NCBI GenBank assembly: GCA_019745775.1
Contig: JAIESR010000075.1
Coordinates: forward strand, 1-64,000
Origin: Xanthobacteraceae bacterium
GTDB taxonomy: Bacteria; Pseudomonadota; Alphaproteobacteria; Rhizobiales; Xanthobacteraceae
Direction of reading: 5' to 3'
Length of the DNA: 64,000 bases
The notes below the pieces were generated by a model that searched no databases, had not been told where the DNA came from, and saw only the letters and a program-made list of their open reading frames with translations. Positions 26,253 through 34,313 of the stretch are shown one piece after another (position 1 is the stretch's first letter; every line of letters starts with the position of its first letter). Made by a program: the position numbers and the translations under genes.

Positions 26253-26741
26253 ACTTAGGGGCCCGGGCCTTGTGCTGAACTCAGGCTTGGCCCATGGAAT
26301 CTCTGCCACCCTTTTGTCCTGCAGCAGGACCGCATCACAAAGCGCGAATACTTTCCTGGCAATTGGCTTTCCAATGACATCCTCGCGCCTGAGCGCGCGC
26401 TTGGCCAGTTTGCCATTCGCGTGATCGCGACCGTGGGCATCGATTACCATCACGGATGGGCCGGAATCGCCAATGCGATATTCTAGACTGACGGCGCTGC
26501 GATGGGATGCGTTTGTTCCGTCACCCCACCGTCCAACGATGAGATCGATGTGTGCGCCGTGCTTTGGAATCTGCCCCAGCGTCCAATGTACAAAGTAGGC
26601 GGCATAAGCCGCGTCGCCTGCATACACGTAGCCCCACACACAGCGACTCATATCACCGCAACAGGGGCAGGGCCCGAAATCTCTGCTCTCGGCAGGTTCG
26701 ATGCTTAGCTCGCGCATATGGAGCCCGTGCAACTTGCTCAT
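26244..26741 (-). CDS. unknown protein B1 with a CxCCG motif
   Basis: 165 aa, soluble. ATG at 26741 follows GGTGGTG. An upstream in-frame start is less likely. Near residue 25 is GPCPCCGDMSR, a possible zinc site, then GYVYAGDAAYAAYFVHWTLG, KHGAHIDLIVGRWGDGT and the strongly conserved SVMVIDAHGR. It is very similar to B2 (27259-27696) over nearly its whole length, far more so than A1 is to A2. Convergent with A1, with overlapping 3' ends. Function unknown; possibly a second immunity or regulatory component of the nuclease locus. Confidence 0.7.
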   Translation of the reverse strand: MSKLHGLHMRELSIEPAESRDFGPCPCCGDMSRCVWGYVYAGDAAYAAYFVHWTLGQIPKHGAHIDLIVGRWGDGTNASHRSAVSLEYRIGDSGPSVMVIDAHGRDHANGKLAKRALRREDVIGKPIARKVFALCDAVLLQDKRVAEIPWAKPEFSTRPGPLSLL

Positions 26742-26800
26742 GGTATCACCACCCCACCAAAATAGTAGGGCATCACAGCAACGTCGCCAAGTGGGCCATG

Positions 26801-26860
26801 AGGTGCGACGCAACTTGTAGTGCGCGTCAAGGCTGGTGGATTATGCGCAACAGGGGACTA
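26801..26860 (+). pseudogene. possible worn 3' end of a second nuclease gene, upstream of A2
   Basis: Read in frame from 26801, this gives C-x3-CSARQG and ends MRNRGL. The intact nuclease ends C-x2-CSNVQGG and then MKKRGL. The junction DNA also matches: GGACTATGAC then ATG before A1, and GGACTACGACG then ATG before A2, with the ancestral stop TGA changed to CGA. The rest of the second nuclease is not recognisable, because gene B1 occupies the space on the other strand. This is a short alignment made by eye. Confidence 0.45.
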
Positions 26861-26865
26861 CGACG

Positions 26866-27240
26866 ATGAAATCGACATCCATGAAAATTGCCGTTCCGAA
26901 CGGTTTGCTTTTCGTCAGAGATTCAAAAAACTTGAACATTCCGAATTTGGACGATGAAACGGCGTCGTGTTGGTCGATGCCTACGTGCATCATGATCCAG
27001 TGTTTGGTGGATAGTGAGGGGGAAACCAGCATCACCATCGGCGCGGCGAACCAAGTTAAGCCAGATCGAAAATTGCTGTTTGACGGCACGTTGGATACAC
27101 CAAGTCGGAAAGTGATTCTGGAGATCGTGCCAGGTGAAAAGGTGTTTGAAATGGGCGTACCGTTTGCAACGAATCGGATTCGTATTTGGACTGACGGACG
27201 CCACCGACTTGCGGAAACAGTTGTGATCGGTCTCGGCTAA
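26866..27240 (+). CDS. unknown small protein A2, paralog of A1
   Basis: 124 aa from the ATG at 26866, which follows AGGGGA by 8 bases. A GTG ten codons earlier would read through the nuclease remnant. It keeps the A1 core: MPTCIMIQCLVDSEGETSITIG, LLFDGTLDTPSRKVILE, NRIRIWTDG and VIGLG. It is clearly diverged from A1, especially in the first 30 residues. It lacks an intact nuclease partner. It may be an orphan immunity gene left after duplication. Convergent with B2, 18 bp between stops. Confidence 0.7.
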   Translation: MKSTSMKIAVPNGLLFVRDSKNLNIPNLDDETASCWSMPTCIMIQCLVDSEGETSITIGAANQVKPDRKLLFDGTLDTPSRKVILEIVPGEKVFEMGVPFATNRIRIWTDGRHRLAETVVIGLG

Positions 27241-27258
27241 GCATCATGATCGTCTCCA

Positions 27259-27696
27259 TCATTCCTGTCCCCACGGGATTTCGACGAGTCGCTCATCCAA
27301 CAGCAATATCGCGTCGCAGATCGCGAACACTTGCTCACCCACCTGCGTTCCAATCACGTCCTCGCGGCGCAGGGCTCGCTTGGCCAGCGTGCCGTCGGCG
27401 TGGTAGCGGCCGTGGGCGTCAATGACCATGACCGATGGACCTGTATCGCCAATGCGATACTCCAAGCTCACCGCGCTACGGTCCTGGGCGGTTGTTCCAT
27501 CGCCCCATAGCCCGATGATGATATCGATGTGAGCGCCATGCTTGGGCAGTTGGCCCAACGTCCAATGCACGAAGTGCATCGCGTGGGCATTGCTATCGGC
27601 GTAGACATAGCCGGATACTTTGCGGCTCATATCGCCGCAGCAGGAACAGGGCCCATAGTCCGAGCTCAGGCCGGTTTCGATGCTCAGTCCTTCCAC
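27259..27696 (-). CDS. unknown protein B2 with a CxCCG motif, paralog of B1
   Basis: 145 aa from a GTG at 27696, chosen because AGGAGG stands 7 bases upstream and because the homology with B1 begins there (xLSIE). A longer frame to 27837 adds 47 residues with no counterpart in B1. It has GPCSCCGDMSR, FVHWTLGQLPKHGAHIDI, WGDGT, AVSLEYRIGD, SVMVIDAHGR and AKRALRREDVIG. Large blocks are identical to B1. Function unknown. It stands divergent to the decarboxylase-like gene at 27876, with about 180 bp between them. Confidence 0.68.
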   Translation of the reverse strand: MEGLSIETGLSSDYGPCSCCGDMSRKVSGYVYADSNAHAMHFVHWTLGQLPKHGAHIDIIIGLWGDGTTAQDRSAVSLEYRIGDTGPSVMVIDAHGRYHADGTLAKRALRREDVIGTQVGEQVFAICDAILLLDERLVEIPWGQE

Positions 27697-27875
27697 GCGA
27701 GCGCCTCCTGACTTCGGAGCGTCTCGCAGCGTACCTCTGGATTTCACCGTGCTCAATCCGGGACATTTCTTGGCATGTCTTGGTGCTGCGACGATTGCGC
27801 AACTCCGCCGTTCGTTGACATGACGCCATCCGGTCATGACAGTCTAGCCAGCGATACTAAAGGGGGTTTAGCGAA

Positions 27876-28868
27876 ATGACCAATCTACGTTTGACTTTCG
27901 CCTGCGGGCCCTACGACCGGACCCAGGTGCTGCGGGACGGCACCATCAAGCCCGAGGGGATCGACCTCAACTACGTGACGCTGCAGCCGGCCGAGATCTT
28001 CTGGCGCATGCTGCAATACAGGGAGTTCGACGCGTCGGAGATGTCGCTGTCGAACTATACCACGCTGGTGAACGGCGGCAACGCGCCGTTCATCGCGATT
28101 CCGGCATTTCCCTCGCGCGTGTTCCGCCACGGCTACTTCTTCATCAACACCGACAAGGGCATCGAGGGCCCGAAGGACCTCAAGGGCAAGCGCGGCGGCG
28201 TGCCGGAATATTCGATGACGGCGGCGGTCTATATGCGCGGGCTCTTGGAGCACGAATACGGGGTGAAGCCTGCCGACGTCGAATGGGTGCAGGGCCGCGC
28301 CGACCGGCTCGGCCGCAAGCTCCCGCCTGGGATCAAGCTGACACAAGCGCCGGCCGGCACCGAGCTTGGCGACATGCTGGAACGCGGCGAGATCGATTTC
28401 ATGATGACGGCGAACAATCCGCTGTCGTTCCGCCGCGGCTCCGGCAAGGTGAAGCGACTGTTTCCGAACTATGCGGAGCTGGAGAAGGACTATTTCCGGC
28501 GCACCAGGATCTATCCGATCATGCACACGGTGGTGATCCGCCGCGACGTCTACGAGCGCGATCCCTGGGTGGCGCTGAGCCTCTACAAGGCGCTCTGCCG
28601 GGCCAAGGACCTGTCCTACCGCATGTTGGAGGACGCGGGTTCACCGAAGGCCTCGCTCGCCTGGCTCCAGCCGTTGCTGGAAGAAGAGCAGGAGATCATC
28701 GGTCCGGACTGGTATCCCTACGGCATCGAGAAGAACCGCGAGACCATCGAAGCGCTGCTGCAATACACCCACGAGCACGGCTTGACCGACCGCCGCATCA
28801 AGCTCGACGAACTCTTTGCTCCAAGTACAATGCGGGACATCCCGCTCAGCGACGGTCAGTTGGTGTGA
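27876..28868 (+). CDS. periplasmic-binding-fold protein of the 4,5-dihydroxyphthalate decarboxylase type
   Basis: 330 aa, type 2 periplasmic-binding fold but without a signal peptide, so cytoplasmic. Begins LRLTFACGPYDRTQVLRDG, followed by EIFWRMLQYREFDASEMSLSN, GPKDLKGKRGGVPEYSMTAAV and YPIMHTVVIRRDVYERDPW. Proteins of this pattern are commonly assigned as 4,5-dihydroxyphthalate decarboxylase or as NMT1/SsuA-like binding proteins. Start ATG has GGGGG upstream. A TctC gene follows after 31 bp. A paralog lies at 46920. Decarboxylation of an aromatic acid is plausible but unproven. Confidence 0.75.
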   Translation: MTNLRLTFACGPYDRTQVLRDGTIKPEGIDLNYVTLQPAEIFWRMLQYREFDASEMSLSNYTTLVNGGNAPFIAIPAFPSRVFRHGYFFINTDKGIEGPKDLKGKRGGVPEYSMTAAVYMRGLLEHEYGVKPADVEWVQGRADRLGRKLPPGIKLTQAPAGTELGDMLERGEIDFMMTANNPLSFRRGSGKVKRLFPNYAELEKDYFRRTRIYPIMHTVVIRRDVYERDPWVALSLYKALCRAKDLSYRMLEDAGSPKASLAWLQPLLEEEQEIIGPDWYPYGIEKNRETIEALLQYTHEHGLTDRRIKLDELFAPSTMRDIPLSDGQLV

Positions 28869-28899
28869 CGCTGTAGCAAGAAGAGCCAGGGAGGCGTCC

Positions 28900-29868
28900 A
28901 TGCGGTTTCGATCGGCGGTGGTGGCGCTGGGCGCTGCGTTGCTTGTACCCATGCATGGCGCCCGCGCCGAGGAAGCCTACCCGAGCCGCTCGATCCGCCT
29001 GATCGTGCCGTATGGGGCGGGCGGCGCGTCGGACGTGATGGCGCGCTATTTCGGCCAGAAGCTCGCCGAGCGGTGGAAGGCGACCGTCGTCATCGAGAAC
29101 ATGGCGGCCGCCGCCGGCACCATCGCCTACACCACCGTCGCGCGGGCGCCGGCCGACGGCTACACGCTGGTCTACGGGACCTCGTCGATCGCGGTGAACG
29201 CGGCGCTGCGCACCAAGTCGCCGTACGATCCGGTCAAGGACTTCCGGCCGATCTCGTCGCTCCTGGCGGTGCAGAACGTGCTGGTGGTGCCGATGTCGCT
29301 GCCCGTCAAGTCGGTGGCGGAGTTGGTCGCGCTCGCGAAGCAGAAGCCAGGCGCGCTCAACTACGTGTCGCTGGGGCCGGGCTCGTCGCCGCATCTGTCG
29401 ATGGAGCTGTTCCGCTCGGCGGCGGGGATCACGGTGCAGCAGGTGCCGTACAAGCAGACCACGCAGGCCTATACCGACCTGATCGACGGGCGTGTGCAGC
29501 TCTGGCTCGCTTCGATGCCGAGCGCGCTGCCGTTCATCCAGTCGGGGAAAATCCGCGCGCTCGCGGTCGCCGGGCCGACGCGCTCGGTGGCGCTGCCGGA
29601 TGTCCCGACCCTGGTCGAGTCGGGCGTGCAGGCGGAGACGACGTTCTGGCACGGCATTTTCGCCCCGGCGGCCGTCGCGCCTGACATCGCGGGAAAGCTC
29701 AACCGGGCGGTGCACGACATCGTTGCGCAGCCGGAAGCAAAGGCCTGGTACCTCAAGCTCGGCGCGGAATTGGGTGCGGGAACGCCGGAGCACCTCGCCG
29801 ACGAGGTGCGCCGCGAGATGGAGAAGTGGACCGCGATCGCCAAGCAGATCGGGATTCAGAGCGATTGA
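28900..29868 (+). CDS. TctC (Bug) family substrate-binding protein
   Basis: 322 aa from an ATG at 28900, preceded by GGGAGG. Signal peptide to about residue 23 (ALLVPMHGARA), then YPSRSIRLIVPYGAGGASDVMAR, typical of the Bug binding proteins of tripartite tricarboxylate transporters. Further marks are ENMAAAAGTIAYTTVA, ADGYTLVYG and VPYKQTTQAYTDLIDG. It captures a small carboxylate in the periplasm. No TctA/TctB membrane genes are in the window. Probably cotranscribed with the decarboxylase-like gene, so the ligand may be that enzyme's substrate. Confidence 0.9.
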   Translation: MRFRSAVVALGAALLVPMHGARAEEAYPSRSIRLIVPYGAGGASDVMARYFGQKLAERWKATVVIENMAAAAGTIAYTTVARAPADGYTLVYGTSSIAVNAALRTKSPYDPVKDFRPISSLLAVQNVLVVPMSLPVKSVAELVALAKQKPGALNYVSLGPGSSPHLSMELFRSAAGITVQQVPYKQTTQAYTDLIDGRVQLWLASMPSALPFIQSGKIRALAVAGPTRSVALPDVPTLVESGVQAETTFWHGIFAPAAVAPDIAGKLNRAVHDIVAQPEAKAWYLKLGAELGAGTPEHLADEVRREMEKWTAIAKQIGIQSD

Positions 29869-29900
29869 GGCTGGCCCTCCGCACGCGCAACGCTATCTCC

Positions 29901-30046
29901 GTCATCCTGAGGTGGCCGCCGTAAGCGCGGTGACGCGCGTCTGCGACGCGCTATGGCGGCCCTCGAAGGATGCACGGCCGCGGTGTTGCAAAAGCAGGGC
30001 CGTCGTCCTTCGAGGGCCCGCCTACGGCGAGCCACCTCAGGATGAC
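29901..30046. repeat. dispersed palindromic element, GTCATCCTGAGG type
   Basis: Perfect 16-bp terminal inverted repeats (GTCATCCTGAGGTGGC at 29901-29916, complement at 30031-30046) enclose a second inverted pair built on CCCTCGAAGGA (29960-29970). The inner block CCTCGAAGGATGCACGGCC is shared exactly with the element at 34172-34286. It fills the gap between two convergent genes and could fold into a long hairpin. Probably a non-autonomous repeat typical of this bacterial group. Confidence 0.8.
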
Positions 30047-30068
30047 GGGTAGAGATTCGCGATCGCTG

Positions 30069-30656
30069 CTAGGGGTGCGACGCGTCGCCAAATCGCTCCT
30101 TCAACTCAGGCTCGAATTCCCCGTCGATCAGGACAAACGCCACCACCGCCGGTGCGTTCGACCGGTTACACCAGGCGTGGTTGGTGCCGCACTGCACGAG
30201 AATATCGCCGGCCTTGAGCACCACGTCCTGGTCGTCGAGCAGCATGGTGATCTCGCCCGCGAGCACGATCGCGTAGTCGATGGTCTCGGTGCGGTGCATG
30301 CGCGGATGGCGGCCGCCCTTGCCGAAGGTCGCCGCCTGCTCGTTGCCGAGCGCCGCGAAGGCCTTGCGCGCTTCCTCGACGCTCATGGTGCGGATCGCCT
30401 CGGTCTCGGGCGGGAAGTGGTTGATGCGCAGCACCGTCGCGTTCCTGGTCGGCAACTGGCGGCGCGGGCCGAGCGTCGTCTCGCCGGGCGTCGCATGGAT
30501 CGCAGCCGGCGTGGCGTCGGTGCGCCAGATATCGGTCGACTGCCAGCCCGGCAGCAGGGGGTTGTGGTGCACGAACGGCGCCGGGCCGTCGGACACCACG
30601 ACCGCGCGGCCGTCTTTGTCGTGTCCGGTGACGACGCGGCGGATGGAGCCGGCCAT
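30069..30656 (-). CDS. cupin-domain protein
   Basis: 195 aa cytoplasmic protein. A single cupin fills the C-terminal half, with RHPRMHRTETIDYAIVLAGE as motif 1 (His, His and Glu metal ligands) and GDILVQCGTNHAWCN as motif 2. The N-terminal half contains VHHNPLLPGWQSTDIWRTD. It is the last gene of the minus-strand LIV transport cluster, 15 bp after the LivM-type permease gene. Could be a small-molecule dioxygenase, isomerase or sensor for the transported compound. Nothing more specific is visible. Confidence 0.82.
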   Translation of the reverse strand: MAGSIRRVVTGHDKDGRAVVVSDGPAPFVHHNPLLPGWQSTDIWRTDATPAAIHATPGETTLGPRRQLPTRNATVLRINHFPPETEAIRTMSVEEARKAFAALGNEQAATFGKGGRHPRMHRTETIDYAIVLAGEITMLLDDQDVVLKAGDILVQCGTNHAWCNRSNAPAVVAFVLIDGEFEPELKERFGDASHP

Positions 30657-30671
30657 GCTTGTCCTCCTTCG

Positions 30672-31700
30672 TTATGACGGTTGCTTGCCGCCGATGACCA
30701 GCCGCCGCTCCAGCGGGAATAGCTGCCAGCCGAAGCGGTCGGCGACCAGGCCCCATAACCCCTTCGGGGCTTTCAGCATCACCACGATCGCGACCGCGCC
30801 GAGGATCAGCAGGTAGATCGCGCCGAGGTCGGCGAGCGTCTGCCGCAGCACGAAGAACACGAGGGTGCCGATGATCGGCCCCTCGATGCGGCCGATGCCG
30901 CCGATCACGGTGATGAAGATGACGAAGGCGGTCCAGTCGTTCACGGAAAACGCGGTGTCCGGCGAGATGCGGATCTTCTGCAGGAAGATGAGCGCACCGA
31001 CCATGGCGGTGCCGAACGCCACCGCGACATAGACCAGGTATTTGACGCGCGCGACGTCGACGCCGTTCGAGCGTGCGCCGAGCTCGTTGTCGCGGATGGC
31101 AGTCAGCGCCAGGCCGTAGCGTGAGCGCAGGAGCATCACGATGGCGGCGAGGATGGCGACGGCGAGCGCCAGCGCAATCCAGTAGACCACGAACTCGCGC
31201 ATCTGCCGCGTGCCGGCTATGGAGAGAATCACGGCGGCGGGTAGGCTCGTGCCGGAGCCGCCGTCGAGCGCCGAGACCTGCGCAGCGGAGAGCCGGAACA
31301 CCTCCGCCATCACCCAGGTGCCGATCGCGAAGTAGTGCCCGCGCAGCCGGAACATCAAGAGCGCCACCGGCACCGAGATGATGGCCGCGGCGAAGCCGGC
31401 GATCGGGATCGCGACCAGCGGATGCACGCCCGCGAGCATCGCCAGCGCGAACAGGACATAGGCGCCGAGGCCCACATAAGCGTGCTGCCCGACCGAGACG
31501 AGGCCGGCATAGCCGGCGAGCAGGTTCCACAGGCTCGCGAGTGCCACGTAAGCGTAGATCTCGGAAAGGAGCCGCAGGCTGGCGCGGTCCGCCCACCACG
31601 GCGCGGCGGCGAGCGCGATCACCGCGCCCGACACGATGGCGAGGCCGATGCGGCTTGCCCGGTTCGAATGCTCGACGCGGATTGATGTTGCGTCGCTCAT
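30672..31700 (-). CDS. LIV-type ABC transporter permease (LivM-like)
   Basis: 342 aa inner-membrane permease with about ten helices. The family segment SLWNLLAGYAGLVSVGQHAYVGLGAY and the later EAA-like GLALTAIRDNELGARSNGVDV are present. Pairs with the LivH-like protein whose gene stops 4 bp upstream. LIV-type systems in soil alphaproteobacteria often carry aromatic acids or amides instead of branched-chain amino acids, so the substrate is left open. Confidence 0.92.
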   Translation of the reverse strand: MSDATSIRVEHSNRASRIGLAIVSGAVIALAAAPWWADRASLRLLSEIYAYVALASLWNLLAGYAGLVSVGQHAYVGLGAYVLFALAMLAGVHPLVAIPIAGFAAAIISVPVALLMFRLRGHYFAIGTWVMAEVFRLSAAQVSALDGGSGTSLPAAVILSIAGTRQMREFVVYWIALALAVAILAAIVMLLRSRYGLALTAIRDNELGARSNGVDVARVKYLVYVAVAFGTAMVGALIFLQKIRISPDTAFSVNDWTAFVIFITVIGGIGRIEGPIIGTLVFFVLRQTLADLGAIYLLILGAVAIVVMLKAPKGLWGLVADRFGWQLFPLERRLVIGGKQPS

Positions 31701-31704
31701 GGGC

Positions 31705-32571
31705 CTACCCTTGCACCTTGGGGAACAGGCCCTGCGGGCGCAGCGCCAGCACGATCAGGAAGGCGATGTGGCCGGCGAGCAGGTTCCAGCCCGGATCGAG
31801 CTTGGCGCCGATCGCCTGCGCGACGCCGATGATGACGCCGCCGGCGAGCGTGCCCCACAGGCTGCCGAGCCCGCCGATAATGACCGCCTCGAAGCCGAAG
31901 ATCAGCCGCGCCGGTCCGATCGAGGGATCGAAATTGGCGCGCACCGCCAGCAATACGCCGGCCAGCGCGACGACCGCGAGCGACAGCGCCATCGCCAGCG
32001 CGAAAACGTGCGCGTTGTTCAAGCCCATCAGTTGCGCCACCGGCTGGTCGTCGGAGGTGGCGCGGAAGGCGCGGCCGAGCGCGGTGCGGTAGAACAGCCA
32101 TTGCAGGCCGGCGATGACCGCGACCGCGAGCGCGAACTGAAGGAGCGGCAGCACCCCGACGGCGAGCCCGCCGCCGATCTGGATGCTGGCGATCTCGATA
32201 TCGCCGGCGTTGAGCTTGCGACTGTCGGCGGTGAAGAATTGCAAGAGCGCGTTCTGGATGATGACCGACAGGCCGAACGTCACCAGCAGCGGCGGCAACA
32301 GGTCGTCGCCGAGCGTGCGGTTGAGCAGCACGCGCTGAAGGATGTAGCCGAGCGCCGCCATCACCGGCACCACGATCACCAGCGAGGTAAGAGGATTGAT
32401 GCCGAGCGTCTCCACCGTCACCAGCGCCACATAGGCCGCCAGGACGATGAGATCGCCATGCGCGATGTTGACCAGCCGCATGACGCCGAAGATCAGCGAC
32501 AGCCCGGCCGCGAACATGGCGTAGAGGCCGCCCAGCAGCACGCCTTGCAGGATGGTGTTCAGCCATTCCAC
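31705..32571 (-). CDS. LIV-type ABC transporter permease (LivH-like)
   Basis: About 288 aa from a GTG at 32571 (VEWLNTILQGVLLGGLYAMF), the usual LivH N-terminus. A longer frame would start inside the palindrome upstream and adds unrelated residues. Typical segments are GLSLIFGVMRLVNIAHGD near the N-terminus and GRAFRATSDDQPVAQLMGL in the cytoplasmic loop. Forms the channel with the LivM-like protein. Separated from the ATPase genes by a palindromic repeat. Confidence 0.91.
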   Translation of the reverse strand: MEWLNTILQGVLLGGLYAMFAAGLSLIFGVMRLVNIAHGDLIVLAAYVALVTVETLGINPLTSLVIVVPVMAALGYILQRVLLNRTLGDDLLPPLLVTFGLSVIIQNALLQFFTADSRKLNAGDIEIASIQIGGGLAVGVLPLLQFALAVAVIAGLQWLFYRTALGRAFRATSDDQPVAQLMGLNNAHVFALAMALSLAVVALAGVLLAVRANFDPSIGPARLIFGFEAVIIGGLGSLWGTLAGGVIIGVAQAIGAKLDPGWNLLAGHIAFLIVLALRPQGLFPKVQG

Positions 32572-32593
32572 GTCACACCCCGTCCTCTCCGTC

Positions 32594-32673
32594 GTCATGC
32601 CCGGCTTTATGCCGGGCATCCACGTCGTGGTTACGAGGAGGGCGTGGATGGCCGGGACAAGCGCGGCCATGAC
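32594..32673. repeat. palindromic element between the ATPase and permease genes of a LIV cluster
   Basis: A perfect 9-bp stem ATGCCCGGC with a TTTAT loop occupies 32597-32619. Outer GTCATG and CATGAC ends at 32594 and 32668 close a larger structure that includes a CCACG/CGTGG pair. It lies within the transcription unit, between livF-like and livH-like genes. Could set relative expression by pausing, partial termination or mRNA protection. Confidence 0.7.
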
Positions 32674-32698
32674 GAACGAGAGAATTCCGCTCCATCCT

Positions 32699-33395
<697 letters not shown>

Positions 33396-33403
<8 letters not shown>

Positions 33404-34142
33404 CGGCCTCGATCCCCAAATCTTCCATGCCCATATAGATTTCCGCGACCTGCGGCCGCCGGATCACCTCGGCCGGCGCACCTTCGGCGATCAGCGCGCC
33501 GCCATGCAGCACCACCAGCCGGTCGACAGCGGCGATCAGCGCATGCACGACGTGCTCGATCCAGATGATCGACACGCCGGACGCGCGCACCTCCTTGACC
33601 AGCGCCACCAACGCCGCCGTCTCGTGCTCGATCAGCCCGCCCGCGACTTCGTCGAGCAGCAGCACGCGCGGCGACGTCGCGAGCGCCCGCGCCAGCTCGA
33701 GCCGCTTGCGGTCGAGGAGCGTGAGGCTGCCGGCCTGGCGGTTCGCCCTGTCCGCAAGGCCGCATTGTTCCAGTAGCGCTGCGCAGCGGGCATAGACGTC
33801 GCGTTCGCGCTTGCCGCCGCCGAAGGCCGCGGCCACGACGAGATTCTCGAACACGGTCATGCCGCCGAACGGCTGCGGGATCTGGAACGAGCGCGCGATC
33901 CCCATGCGGCAGCGCCGCTCCGGCGTCGTGCGCGTGATGTCGGCCCCGTCGAAGAACACCTGGCCGGCGTCGGGCGGCACGGTGCCGGTCATGATGCCGA
34001 ACAGCGTGGTCTTGCCGGCGCCGTTCGGGCCGATGATGCCGAGCGCCTCGCCTTGCGCGAGCGCGAGGTCGATGCCGTCGGCGATCACGACGGCGCCGAA
34101 GCGTTTTGAGATTTTCGAGAGGGTGAGGATGGACGAGGTCAT
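33396..34142 (-). CDS. LIV-type ABC transporter ATP-binding protein (LivG-like)
   Basis: 248 aa. Walker A GPNGAGKTTLFG, the LivG-type insert (RRCRMGIARSFQIPQPFGGM), Walker B RVLLLDEVAGGL and the switch His in WIEHVVHALI. The ABC signature is weak (SLTLLDRKRLELARAL), as is common in LivG proteins. First of the transporter body genes after the binding-protein gene, from which it is separated by a palindrome. Confidence 0.92.
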
Positions 34143-34171
34143 TTCGTTTACTCGCGCACCGCTCTCTCGCC

Positions 34172-34286
34172 GTCATCCTGAGGTGCGAGCGTAAGCGAGC
34201 CTCGAAGGATGCACGGCCACCGACTCGCGGCAATGGACGGGCCGTCGCCCTTCGAGGGCCGCCTGCGGCGGCCACCTCAGGGTGAC
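34172..34286. repeat. dispersed palindromic element, GTCATCCTGAGG type
   Basis: Terminal inverted repeats GTCATCCTGAGGTG (34172-34185) and CACCTCAGGGTGAC (34273-34286) match except for one base. The core CCTCGAAGGATGCACGGCC at 34200-34218 is identical to the copy at 29961-29979. It lies between the binding-protein gene and the livG-like gene of the same strand. Confidence 0.8.
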
Positions 34287-34313
34287 GGATAGAGAATAAG
34301 CGTGCGCGGAAAG

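Noticed and set aside
25037-27696. Insertion sequence or integrated mobile element carrying the nuclease locus
   Set aside because: No transposase, integrase, tRNA target or terminal repeats were found at its borders. Horizontal origin is suggested only by composition.
27697-27837. Longer B2 protein starting at 27837
   Set aside because: The extra 47 residues have no match in B1, while AGGAGG sits 7 bases before the GTG at 27696, where the homology begins.
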